DNA of 64,000 bases from Dryas octopetala (lineage: Eukaryota; Streptophyta; Magnoliopsida; Rosales; Rosaceae): positions 15,066,001-15,130,000 of the forward strand of contig OY992838.1 of NCBI GenBank assembly GCA_963921425.1, given 5' to 3'. Numbering within the stretch: position 1 is the stretch's first letter; every line of letters begins with the position of its first letter. Both the position numbers and the translations under genes were made by a program. Below, piece by piece: positions 10,485-22,021 of the stretch. Under the pieces are notes generated by a model, which did no database searches, was not told the DNA's origin, and worked only from the letters and a program-made list of their open reading frames with translations.

Positions 10485-11725
10485 AAGGGAAAAGATTTTG
10501 TGCCCTATTAGGGCAAAAGATCTATGTGCCATAATCTGTGACAAAATTATTTTGCGGAGAGTGTTCTAATAATTTGTGCCCTAATCGTGCCCTAATTACA
10601 TGTCATAGCGACATAAGCTTCTCTAAAGACTCTTTTAACCTCTTTTAAAAAATTTTAAAACTTAAATGGAATTGGATATTCTATCTTCTACTTGTAATCT
10701 CAGTTGTCCAACTTCATTAAACTAGATCCAATGGCCATAAATAAACTTTTTTGTTAAAAAGAAATTCTTTTTAATTCTTCATCTTCTTCAGACGGAGGTT
10801 TTTGGCTTATGGCTCATGGCAACATCATTCATAAGTTACAACTATCAATGTTTTGCAGTATAGCTGAAAAGTATCACTTTTGTACAAATGATCAATTCAT
10901 CTGCTTCTTCCTTCTAATAGAAAAACAATTAATGAAGTATAGCTGAAAAGCATGGGATACTGCTAATTTAGTTTAATGAAGTATAGCTGAGTAGATTGCA
11001 GTCATTAGATTGAAATCAAACGGAGGTGATGTTTTGATGAAAGACACTAAAAGTAAATTGTTACTGGAGAATCAACCCAGGAGAAAATAGATGTGGGATT
11101 CGATTGGTCTATAAAATTGAAGGTTTTTAAGTCAATCTCTTCTACTAAATCACCTAATGATCCAATTTTCTTTTACTTTCCCATTCAAAAGAAGAAAAAA
11201 ATGGAGTAATAGAGTCGGCCACCTGTTATGTCTTCATGGATTGGAGTATACCCATTCATTGTTCTTGATGCTTATAAGAAGGAAGAAGCAGATGAAATTG
11301 TAGACGTCAAATTCTTTGGAGACGTCAACAAGATTGAGTTATGAAGAAAAAATTGTTTCCCAATAAAATCATTCAATGAACTAGTTGAAGGTTTCTCTAA
11401 TTCTCTAATTCTCTAATTGTTAGATTAAGTTGGATGATTCAGAACTAATGGAAGAGAAAAGAAGAAGAAAAAGTATTGGAGATGATTTAGGTCTTTGAAG
11501 ATGATGTCTTTAAATCATAGGGAAAATACAATACATATTTATATTAATTAATTAAATAGTAATTTTAGCTACTAATTAAATTTGAGTCGAGTAAGATAGT
11601 CTTTTAACAATAATCATATTGATCTAATGTGGCAAATATATAATAATGTGTGCAAAATATTTTTGCCACATCAGATTAGGGCACATAGATCTTGTGCCCT
11701 ATTAGGGCCCAAAATCTTTTCCCTT
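10485..11725. mobile_element. 1.24-kb inverted-repeat DNA transposon, non-autonomous
   Basis: The ends are inverted repeats of about 70 bp. The left (aagggaaaagattttgtgcc..) matches the reverse complement of the right over the ccctattagggca and agatctatgtgcc blocks and on to attttgc. There is no transposase-like frame inside; the interior is AT-rich. Long inverted ends suggest a Mutator-like or foldback type, but no target duplication was identified, so the superfamily is open. Confidence 0.7.
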
Positions 11726-12404
11726 ATTTTGCATACATCAGTATATATTTGTCAAATCATATTAATATTATATTTAGTGAAAGACCATCTTATCCATATA
11801 AAATTCAATGATTCTTTTTTTTTTATTCTATATGTTTGATTTATCATATTTTTCATAGTTCATCATCACATCTACTGATCGATCATCATTCTCATCAATA
11901 TAGTTAGAGTAATCTTACCACCATGAAAACTATATATTCATGATTTTTTTTTCTTGATAGACTATTCATGGGAATACTTTTCTAACTAAAACTAGATGTA
12001 GATTCAAAAATCATTATAGGCGAATAAAGCCAATAAATTGAGATACCAGAGAAGGATAAAGCTCACTTGAATTAAACTTTTGATTCACTTAAATTGAAAT
12101 GCCTTATAAAAATTGAACTTGTGCTCTTATTCGTCCAAAAAATAGATTCTACTATGAACACATCATTGTTCTAGCCTTCACAGAAATAGCCCAGGCAGAA
12201 GCCCAAAGGGGGCAACAACCCAACAACAACAAACAAAAACAAAAGAATTGTGTCGATAAAACTAATGTCGTTGGAAAATAATATATATCGGCTAAACTCT
12301 TTTCGAGACCATGGAAGATTTATAATATTTATTAATCAAGTATTTTTCTTTTGTGATTCTTCGCACATTCTTAAGTTTTGCTTAGATTGCTCATCGTCAC
12401 TATA
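11726..12404. other. Intergenic, no gene seen
   Basis: AT-rich non-coding DNA between two inverted-repeat elements. No exon or RNA gene was supported. Confidence 0.35.
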
Positions 12405-12722
12405 AATTTTTTGGGCCAAAAGCTGTTTTTGGTCCTTGTACTATGGATGAGTTGCACTTTGGTCCTATAATTTCAATTTGAAGTTTTTAAGGATCATGTT
12501 TCCATTAATGTCGCAATCAGGTCCAATCTGTCAAAATCGTCTACTTCATAGCCAATCAGGTAATGCCACGTCGGCATTTTTCGTCTCGATTTTGACGAAT
12601 TGGACATGATTGCGACACTAATGTAAACACGGTCCTACAAATGTGCAAATTGAAATGACTGGACCAAAGTGCTACTTACCCCAAAGTACAGGAACCAAAA
12701 GTGACTTTATGCCAATTTTTCG
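12405..12722. mobile_element. ~320-bp MITE
   Basis: Inverted ends of about 60 bp face each other: tttttggtccttgtact..gcactttggtcc on the left and the reverse complement of ggaccaaagtgc..agtacaggaaccaaaa on the right. This 'tttttggtcc.tgtact' family is common in eudicots. No coding capacity. The exact ends and target duplication are not resolved. Confidence 0.7.
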
Positions 12723-13110
12723 TGCAAATGACGCTCTAGAAAATTTCTAGTTTCTGTTCTGTTAGGTGGACCAATACCGAACACAATAACAAATTTCGAT
12801 GGGTGTCAACTGAATGAGTCATTCGACAGGCAGTCATCAAACAACATACTCTCACTCGATTGACATCCATCGAATGGACATATGAAGTATTCATGTTTGG
12901 ATTCATTAATTCAGTGGGAGTGTTTTGAAAATACTAAACTAATTTGGTGGTTGGCTACTGAATACTGTCATTGTATTCAGCATACCAGTATCGAATGAAC
13001 CTCTCCGACATGAATACCCATAAACCTCATTTACCTGCAAAAAACTCCAATTAATTCATATAAAAACATCATATTTATCAACAAATATGAAAAATCAATC
13101 CAAAAAACTT
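12723..13110. other. Intergenic, left flank of copia element
   Basis: Non-coding. The word ttcgatg..tgtc..ctgaatga recurs in partly inverted form at 12790-13015, perhaps old repeat debris. No gene. Confidence 0.3.
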
Positions 13111-13115
13111 AGAAA

Positions 13116-13368
13116 TGTTATAAACTAAGAGTGTTTCTCAAAAAGCTTGTGTATTCCATCTTTGGTATAGGTGCCTATTTATAGGCTTACGTACAATGAT
13201 AGGATGGTTAATACAAATCATTAACCAACCATAAATTTGTAGGTTATAAATCACTAATTATCACCATTAGTACATAGGTTACAAGAATGTCATTAAGGCA
13301 TCGGTTACACAATAATGACGATATGATAATGGTGGTCATCCACACATTAATCCTTATGATTTATAACA
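13116..13368 (-). repeat. 3' LTR of the copia element
   Basis: It starts TGTT and ends AACA on either strand. It is nearly identical to the LTR at 25248-25496, with about nine mismatches and a 4-bp indel. The purine-rich tract abuts its inner side. Confidence 0.93.
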
Positions 13369-15595
13369 CTCCCCCTTGGATGTCCACCATACAATGATAG
13401 TTACCTCATTAAAACCTTGCTTAGAAAACCCAGTGGGAAAAAACCAAAGCGAAGGAAAAAGAGTACAACATTATGTGTAGAGATTTGGTGAAAAGGTCCG
13501 CTAGATTATCATTGGATCGAATTTACTTGACTTTAATTTGCTGACCTTTTTGAAGTTCAGGTGTATAAAAGAATTTTGGTGATATATGTTTGGTCATGTC
13601 ACCTTTGATATATCCTTCCTATATTTGAGCAATACAAGCAGCATTGTCTTCATACATAACAGTTGGAGTGTTTGTTGGAGGTAGATCATATGTGCTTCGG
13701 ATATGACGAATTACTGATCTTAATCAAACACATTCTCGGCTAGCTTCATGAATGGTTAGAGGAAGTAACAACCAATGTTTGCTTTGTAGACCTTCATGAG
13801 ATTGCTGTATTTCCACAAGTAAACACATATTCGGTTTGGGAGCGGCCCTTGTGCGGATCAAAGAGATATCCAGAATCTGCATATCCAACAAGACTTAAGC
13901 CATTGGAAGATTCACTTGAATAAAATAGACCCATATTTGTTGTTCCACGAAGGTAACGTAAGATATGTTTGACACCATTCCAATGCCTATGTGTTGGAGC
14001 AAAGCTATATCTGGCTAACAAATTCACTGAGAATGATATATCTGGTCTAATACATTGTGCTAAGTATAATAAAGCACTTATTGCACTAAGATATGGCACT
14101 TCTAGGCCAAGGATCTTTTCATTATCCTCTTTAGGTTGAAACGGATCTTTTTTAGTGTCAAGAGATCGGACAACCATTGAAGTGCTTAACGGATGGGCTT
14201 TATCCATACTAAAACGTTTTAAAACCTTTTCGATATAGGCTGACTGATGGAAAAGAATTTCGTTTGTACAATGCTCGATCTGCAGGCCGAGAAAATATTT
14301 TGTTTTCCCCATATCCTTCATTTGAAATTCATTTTTCAAATAATCGGCAATTTTTACAATCTCTTCAGGAGTTCCAATTAAATTCATGTCATCGACATAT
14401 ACTGCCACTATTGCAAATCCAAAACTTGATTTCTTTATAAAAACACAAGGGCATATAGGATTATTAATATAACCATTTTTTGTCAAATATTCACTAAGAC
14501 GATTATACCACATTCACCCAGATTATTTTAACTCATACAATGATCGTCTCAATTTGATTGAGTACATATTTCGGGGTTTTGCTTCATCCTTCTGGGACTT
14601 TCATATATATATATTGGCATCTAACTCTCCATATAAATATGTTGTAACAACATCCATAAGTCTCATATCAAGCTTTTCTGAAACTGCGAGACTAATTAAA
14701 TATCGAAATGTAATTGAGTCCATAACAGGAGAGTATGTTTCCTCATAATCAATTTCAGGCCTTTGTGAGAAACCTTGTGCAACGAGACGGGCTTTATATC
14801 TTACAATCTCATTTTTCTCATTTCTCTTTCTTGTAAAAACCCATTTGTAACCTACAGGGTTAACATTTTCTGGTGTTTGAAGTACAGGTCCAAATACACT
14901 ACGTTTTTCCAAAGAACTTAATTCTGCCTGGATTGCATCCATCCATAAAGGCCAATCTTGCCTTTGTCTGCATTCATTAATAGATCTTGGTTCAATATTA
15001 TCATCAGTTTTTATAATATCAGTAGTTACTGCAAATGAGAATATATCATCAATAATAATCTCATTGTGATCCCACAATTCATTAGTGCATGCATAATTTA
15101 CTGAGATTTCTTTATTGTTAAGTACATGTGCCTCTTCATGGGCTTGTGTTTCTTCAAGGATATTTTCCCTTTCAGAATTTTAGAAATCATGAAGTGTTGG
15201 TTCATTGGTTATTTCTCTTTCAAGAACCTCTTATGGAGCATTCTCTCTCGGATTTGAATGCACTTTTAATTTCCTCTTACGAGGGGCTGAATCCTTTGAA
15301 CCTAAAGGTCTGCCACGCTTTAGGCGTGCAACAGAGGACTCATTTACTGCCACATTAGTTTTTCCAATTGGAACATTAATTCTTGCAAGTGCATTTGCGG
15401 CCGGTATATGTGATTTAGTCATTTTTGCTATATCAGTAAATGCATCTGGCATTTGATTAGCAATCCTCTAAAGATGTATTATCCTTTGTACCTCATTTTC
15501 ACACTGAGTTGTACGAGGATCAAGATGAGACATGGTAGATACATTCCACGACAATTCACGTTGTTCCTTAGGAACAACCTTTTCTCCCCCTAATG
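13369..15595 (-). pseudogene. Copia reverse transcriptase / RNase H region (fossil)
   Basis: Readable landmarks on the minus strand are the RVT_2 start (WPLWMDAIQAELSSLE.., GYKWVFTRKRN), the YVDD active-site motif in AVYVDDMNLIGT, and the RNase H region (GYADSGYLFDPHKGRSQT). This is the pol C-terminal half. It is broken and is cut off from the integrase part by the hAT-like insertion at 15604. Confidence 0.9.
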
Positions 15596-15603
15596 GCGAG
15601 AAG

Positions 15604-18532
15604 TAGGGGTGGGCACGGTGTGGTTCGGCTTAGTTCACCCCGAGAACCATGCACCACGCCAGAAATGTTTTCTCGGTGTGGTTCGGTGTTGTGAACCGAA
15701 CAAAGTAGAGAAAAACCAAACCAAACCAAACCAAACCCTTGCAGAGACGGTCTGGTTCGGTGCAGCATGCACGATTTTAAAATAAATACAACCTACTTAA
15801 AACAAAGTTAAGAACCTACTTAAAATTAAAACAAATACAACCTGCGTAACACTTAAAAGTTACTAGTTTACTACAACCAGAAAAATAACTACAAGTCTAC
15901 AACCAAACAAAGTTAAGAACCTGCTTTCTTAGTTTCTTTAGGTATTACAGGCCAACCAAAAAAATAACAAGTTAAATTACACTAAGTCATTAGTCATCAT
16001 ATTAATATCTAATTATCTATGTCAGGCTGCCAGCAGCTCTAAGCCTTGCACCATGACCTGCACTGCACCATAACCTGCACCATGACCTGCACCTTGTCTG
16101 CACCATGACCTGCACCATGACCTACACCATGAGTCCATGACATGCACCATCTGCCATCAGCCAAGACAGCCAAGGTTCATACATTCCAAAATCCAAGTTC
16201 ATAATGCCCCCAGTTTCACATACAAAAAAAAAAAAAAAAAAAAAATCAGATCACATACAAAAGTAACAAAACAACATCATATTCACATAAAAATCAGATC
16301 ACATACAAAATAGATAAAGACCACATACAAAATCAAATTTTGGTAGTTCACTTACACTTTAAGTTCTTTAACACTGAGTCATTGAAATGTTGAAGGGGCA
16401 CTTTTATTGGAAGTGGCTGAGCTCATGAATTCTGTTAAAAAAAAAAAAAAAACCAAGCGCACAAGTTAAGCCAAAATGGAAGTGGCTAGGGACTTCTGAT
16501 TGGGGTTCCATAACTGCCTAAACCCTAAAAAAAAAAACAAGTTGATGTTAACTAAATTACAAATTCAGACCCAATTCACATCATAAATGCCATAAACTAA
16601 ATTACAAATTTACAATTGCATCTCCAATTAACATGCCCACTGGTTCTAACATTGGAAGTTTGGAACAAGAAAAAATACAATAAATGCCCAAGAAATTCAT
16701 TCAAATGCGAAATGCCCACTGGTATCAACTATCAAGTTTCTATTAAACAATAAACATTAATCTTATCAAAGTACTCAAATCTAATAAACTCTTAAATTAA
16801 ACTCAATAACTCATTATCAAATGCACAATTAACATTTAACACTTTAACACTTTTAACCCGTAAATCCCAAATGAAAAACCCTAATTCGAACCTTAACTAG
16901 TGAATCCCCAAATCAATTGATTCAATTCATGCTAACCAGTAACCAGTGAGAGATGAGAGATAGAAATGAGAGACGAGATGAGAGTGTGAGAAGATATACC
17001 TTGAAGCTGCGACCTTCGATACTGAGAGAGTGAGAGATGAGATCATGAAAGGTGAGAAACTGAAAGAGTGTGAGACTGAGAGATAGAGGGCGACCTTCGA
17101 TACTGAGACTGAGAAATAGATGAGCGTGAGACCTTCGATACCTTGAAGCTGCGACTTTCGATACTGAGACTGTGAGAGATAGAGGGCGGCGCGAGAGACT
17201 GATGAGAGTCACAGAGACACAGAGTGGGGGAGATGAGTGTATGAGTGAGAGTCTGAGAGATAGAGGGCGGCTCGAGAGAGGGTTCGAGTTTTAGCCTTTT
17301 AGGTTTGTCTGAATGAATGTGAATATGAATAATGAATATGTGATTTACTGATTTCTAATTTTTTATTTTTGTTTTTGGTATGTTGAGTGTTGACTCTATT
17401 CTAATATTACAGACTTTACACTATTAATTAGTTTAATTTAGATATGCCACTGTCTGATGAGTGATGAGTGATGAGTGATTTCTAAGTGATTACTAAGTGA
17501 TCGATTTTGTGATTTTTAATTTGTTCTTTTTGTTTTTGGTCTATTATAGTATTTATGTATTACTCTATTTGTTTGGTTTTTTTTTTTTTTTTTTCTGTTT
17601 TAGTTATTTGGGGTTTTGTTTGGGGTTTGGGTAGATTGGGGTTTCGTTTGGGATTTGGGTAGATTGGGGTTTCATTTGGAGTTTTGGCAAATTGGGGTTA
17701 TAACTTATAAGTTATATCTAATATAAGATTATAATCTGTAACTATATATATTATATAATCTATTTGTTGTCTATTTGTTTGGTTTTTTTAATTTATTTTA
17801 TTTGGGGTTTAGTTTAGGGTTTGGGGAGATTGAGATTTCGTTTGGGGTTTGGGCAAATTTGGGTTATAAGTTATAACTATATATAAAATTATATATAACT
17901 ACTATAGAGTAATGAGTATAGTATATATATAACTATATACTACTACAGTATATACTAGTATACTACTACAGTATATACTAGTATACTACTATAATTATAT
18001 ATTACTTATATAGTTATATATAACTATTGTAGTATGTATACAACAATATACTAAGTTACTAACTATATAGTTATATACTAAGTTTATATATAACTCTATA
18101 TACACAAAACATTATTATATAGACTATAGACTATAGAGTATATAGAAATATAATATACTAATTTTATTATATAAGATATAACTAAAATTATATACTAAAA
18201 CATTATTATATATATAATATTAAACTCATAGGGTCATATAAAATATATTTTAGGGTTTAAAATAAAAATGTATAAAATGTGTATACAAATATATAAAATG
18301 TGTACAGAAATGTATAAAATGTGCATAAAAATATATAATTATATTTTTAAAAAATTACACGGTTTGGTTCGAGTAAAATGAGCATGGAACCGGAACCGAA
18401 ACCGTCCATATACAGTTTGGTTCGGTTTTCTCTTACGGTGTTGACTTTTTGGTCAACTCGGTTTTTTTTCGGTTTTTTTACAGTCGGTTTGGTTCGGTGT
18501 TTTCGGTGCGCCGGTTATTATGCCCACCCCTA
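15604..18532. mobile_element. hAT-like DNA transposon nested in copia (non-autonomous)
   Basis: A 12-bp perfect terminal inverted repeat, TAGGGGTGGGCA, is flanked by the exact 8-bp duplication gcgagaag (15596-15603 and 18533-18540). Both features fit the hAT superfamily. The 2.93-kb interior has no transposase-like frame. It holds a tgcaccatgacc minisatellite (about 16040-16150), gagagata/cttcgatac repeats (16940-17280), ttggggtt repeats and a very AT-rich stretch (17700-18350). Subterminal ggttcgg / ccgaacc words occur at both ends. It interrupts the copia pol gene, so it is younger than that insertion. Confidence 0.92.
16045..16150. repeat. tgcaccatgacc minisatellite
   Basis: Imperfect tandem copies of a 12-bp word (tgcaccatgacc and close variants) lie inside the hAT-like element. 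Confidence 0.8.
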
Positions 18533-18540
18533 GCGAGAAG

Positions 18541-19740
18541 ACAATCTCATCAAAGTGACAATCCGCAAAACGTGCGATAAAAGTATCACCTGGCAAGGGT
18601 TCGAGATATCTAATAATGAAAGGTGAATTAAAACCAATATAAATGCCAAGTCTGCGTTGATGACCCATTTTAGTGCGTTTTGAGGGTGCAACAAGCACAT
18701 ATACCGCACAGCCAAAAACTTATAGATGTGAAATATTAGGTCGAGTACCAGAAACGAGTTGTAAAGGAGAGTAAGAATTGTGGGCAACAGGCCTCAATCT
18801 AACTAATGATGCAGCATGTAAAACTGCATGTCCCCATGCAGAAATTGGCAATTTTGTTTTCAAAAGTAAAGTTCGAGCGATCAATTGAATACGCCTAATA
18901 AAAGCTTATGCTAGTCCATTTTGGGTATGAACATGGGAACTGGCCGGATGCTAGCTCAACATCAATCTCAAGGACATATAATACTCATCAAAAGTTTGAG
19001 ATGTAAACTCTCTAGCATTATCAAGTCGAATAGACTTGATAGAATAATCTGGAAATTGTGCTCATAATTTAATTATTTGAGCAAGTAGCTTAGAGAATGA
19101 AACATTACGAGTCGATAATAGGCTAACATAGGACCATCTTGTGGATGCATCAACTAGGACCATAAAGTAACGAAACGGTCCACATGGTGGTTGAATAGGC
19201 CCACAAATGTCCCCTTGAATTCTTCCTAAAAATGTTGGGGATTCAAATTCAACCTTTAATGATGATGGTCTGATAACCAACTTTCCTTGTGAGCAAGCTT
19301 TGCATAACTTGTTACCAAACAACACAATGTGTTTGTTTGTCAACGAATGCCCAGATGATCTGACAATGATCCTTCTCATCATTGTGGATCCAGGGTGACC
19401 AAGATGTTCATGCCAAAGTATAAAGGAATTCAGGTCAGTGAACTTCAGGTTCATGACACTATTGGCTTCAATTATTTTTATTTTTGTATAATATATCCCT
19501 AAAGAGAAAGCTGGGAGTTTTTCCAATATAAGCTTCTGGTTATCTATATTGGAGGTGATGCAAAGATATTCCACATTGTTCTCATTTGTAGTTTCATTGT
19601 GGTATCCATTCACACGTATGTGTTTAAAACTAAGCAGATCTCTTCTAGATCTGACAGAGTATAAAGCATTTTGAATGGAAAATTGTGTCCCATTTGGTAA
19701 CATAATCGAAGAACCTGATATAGTAGTTACATATATTAGC
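18541..19740 (-). pseudogene. Copia integrase region (fossil)
   Basis: The GAG-pre-integrase zinc-binding segment is readable as HEHLGHPGSTMMRR..CKACSQGK. The integrase core start follows (GDICGPIQPPCGPFRYFMVLVDASTRWSYV). The C-terminal integrase part lies by the hAT junction (GYHQRRLGIYIGF-like context). It is broken and part of the copia element. Confidence 0.88.
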
Positions 19741-20019
19741 TTTTGATAATGTTAACTTCGAAAAATATTTTCGATCTCGGAGAACTATGTGTGTAGTCGC
19801 ACTATCTGCTAGACATACATCTTCACCATTATTTTTTAAATGGAATATCTACAAGTCTCATCCATGCGAACTAATATAAAAATAAAATAAATTAAACCAA
19901 TTACTCAAAAATGAAGGAAATTAAAATCTTTATTCAATTTAAAAACTTTATTCTGATGTGAGAACATACAAACATAACTAGAAAACAAAAAAACAACATA
20001 GATAGATTAAAAAAAAAAA

Positions 20020-21075
20020 AACAATTTAGTTGGAAGGGACAATCCCGTCACCAATCATAGGACGAAAAGAGTTCACATCCATGTCCACAAAGAAATCTGA
20101 AGCTTCAAGATGGGTCATGTCCATTGGATCAGAAATGTCCATTTGATCAAATTGGTCAACATAGTTGGTCTCCACATTTTTCTCTTTCTCTTTTAATGAA
20201 GCTTGATAATTAAAGATCCACCAAATTTTTGGGCGTACGACAGGCCCTAGACCAATGACCATTCACACCACACCTGTGGCAGAAATTCTCAGAATTTTTA
20301 GTAGCTTTATTCATTGGACCTTTCCCTTTGCCATTGTTCCACTTCTAGTGGTGATGCGAAGTTTGGCTATTTTGGGACCCAAGTTATGGTTGTGACCACC
20401 ACGACCTTGACCACTGCCACGTCCACGGCCACGACCACAACCACGACCACGTGATGTAGTGGCATTCACTTCAGGGAATGGTGTCGATCCTGTTGGACGA
20501 GATTGATGATTCTTCATCAAAAGCTCATTATTCTGCTCAGCAAGCAGTAGGAGACAAGATATCAAATCTGCATATTTTTTGAATTGATGCTCTCGATACT
20601 GTTGCTGCAGGAGCACATTCGAGGCGTGAAATGTGGAAAAAGTCTTTTCCAACATATCCTCATCTGTTATGTTTTCTCCACACAATGTCAGCTGGGAGCT
20701 AATTCGGAACATAGCAGAATTGTATTTAGAAACAAATTTGAAATCTTGGAGACGGAAGTGCATCCAATCATGGCGAGCTTTTGGAAGGATCACAGTTTTT
20801 CTGGTGATCATATCGCTCATTCAAATTTTGCCAAAGAATTAATGGATCTTTGACCGCCAGATATTCACTCTTAAGTCCTTCATGGATATGGTGATGGAAA
20901 AAAATCAAGGCTTTGGCGTGATCCTGCTGGGATGTGTCTGTGCCTTCCTTGATGGTGTTCCCAAGATTCATAGCTTCAAGATGAATCTCAGCATCCAAGA
21001 CTCATGAGAAGTAATTCTTCCCCGAGATATCAAGTTCAACAAACTCAAGCTTAGTCAAGTTGGTCATTCTTGGTC
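20020..21075 (-). pseudogene. Copia gag region (fossil)
   Basis: The gag-type (UBN2/retrotran_gag) reading starts near 21070 with a TNLTKLEF-like beginning. It continues with LDAEIHLEAMNLGNTI and WMHFRLQDFKFVSKYNSAMFRISSQLTLCG, and an arginine/glycine-rich tail (GRGCGRGRGRGSGQGRGG), a nucleic-acid-binding trait. The zinc-knuckle/protease part lies around 20026-20300. It is broken. Confidence 0.85.
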
Positions 21076-22021
21076 ACTACATAATAATAAAATAATAATA
21101 AATTAGGATCCATTGATACAATAAGTAAGAACATAAAATATAAACTTTAAGTTTACAATGTTGGGATCCATGAACTTTTGGTTCATATTAATATATTTCA
21201 ATGGACATTCAAAACTTCCATGTTCGGATATGTGTGTCTAATTTAGAACTTCGGGTTCTTAATAAAAAAAAAACTAATGGAAACTTCAGGTTCCAAGAGT
21301 CAATAAGCTTGAGCTAAATACAATATAACTAAAATTAGGAACTTCAGGTCCTATATTATGATGATAAATATAATATATATATATATATACCCATACATTT
21401 TGCATAAATGAAACGTACAATCCATAAATGTACAAATGAAAAGATAACATTTAAACAATATAAAATCAAACAATAGACAATATAAATAAATACAACTAAT
21501 GATCGAATATTTAAAATATAGGTAAAGTAAAAACAAATACCATAAAGATCAAAGAAAATTGTAACAGACAAAAGAAAGTTCACGTTACTTAATAACAAAT
21601 TAACAGCCAAATTTTCAGAATAAAAATAAAAGCTCTTAATAGATTTTAAAATTGATGATGAACCAATTATATGATTACAAATATATGGTGATGAATCCGA
21701 AGCAAAAGTAATGGACGAAAACAGTAGCACCTAGAAAACCAATTATACATAGACTAATCCATTTAAAAAACAATATATTAAAACATCCAAAAGAATCAAG
21801 TATAAAAAATGGCTATATTAGTTAGAGAATAAAACAATCTCAAATGGATTAAACTTAACTGGAAGCACACACATATGTAAAAATAAAGGCACACATGAGT
21901 TCAAAGTAATAGTAAATAAAATTAGAAAGATTAGAAAACATGCGAAAACTTGCACAATGGCACATTGATAATCAAAATATGCTATCATTGCGACTTACAG
22001 TACAGCATTGAAAAGAATAAT
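21076..22021 (-). other. Copia 5' leader, AT-rich with repeated word
   Basis: This untranslated part of the copia element lies between gag and the 5' LTR. The word aacttcaggttc (with variants) recurs several times between 21170 and 21350. The rest is AT-rich and non-coding up to the CACTA insertion. Confidence 0.5.

Noticed and set aside
16922-17212. 96-codon frame in the hAT-like element, considered as transposase remnant
   Set aside because: It consists of gagagata / cttcgatac tandem repeats and has no hAT dimerisation or zinc-finger motif.
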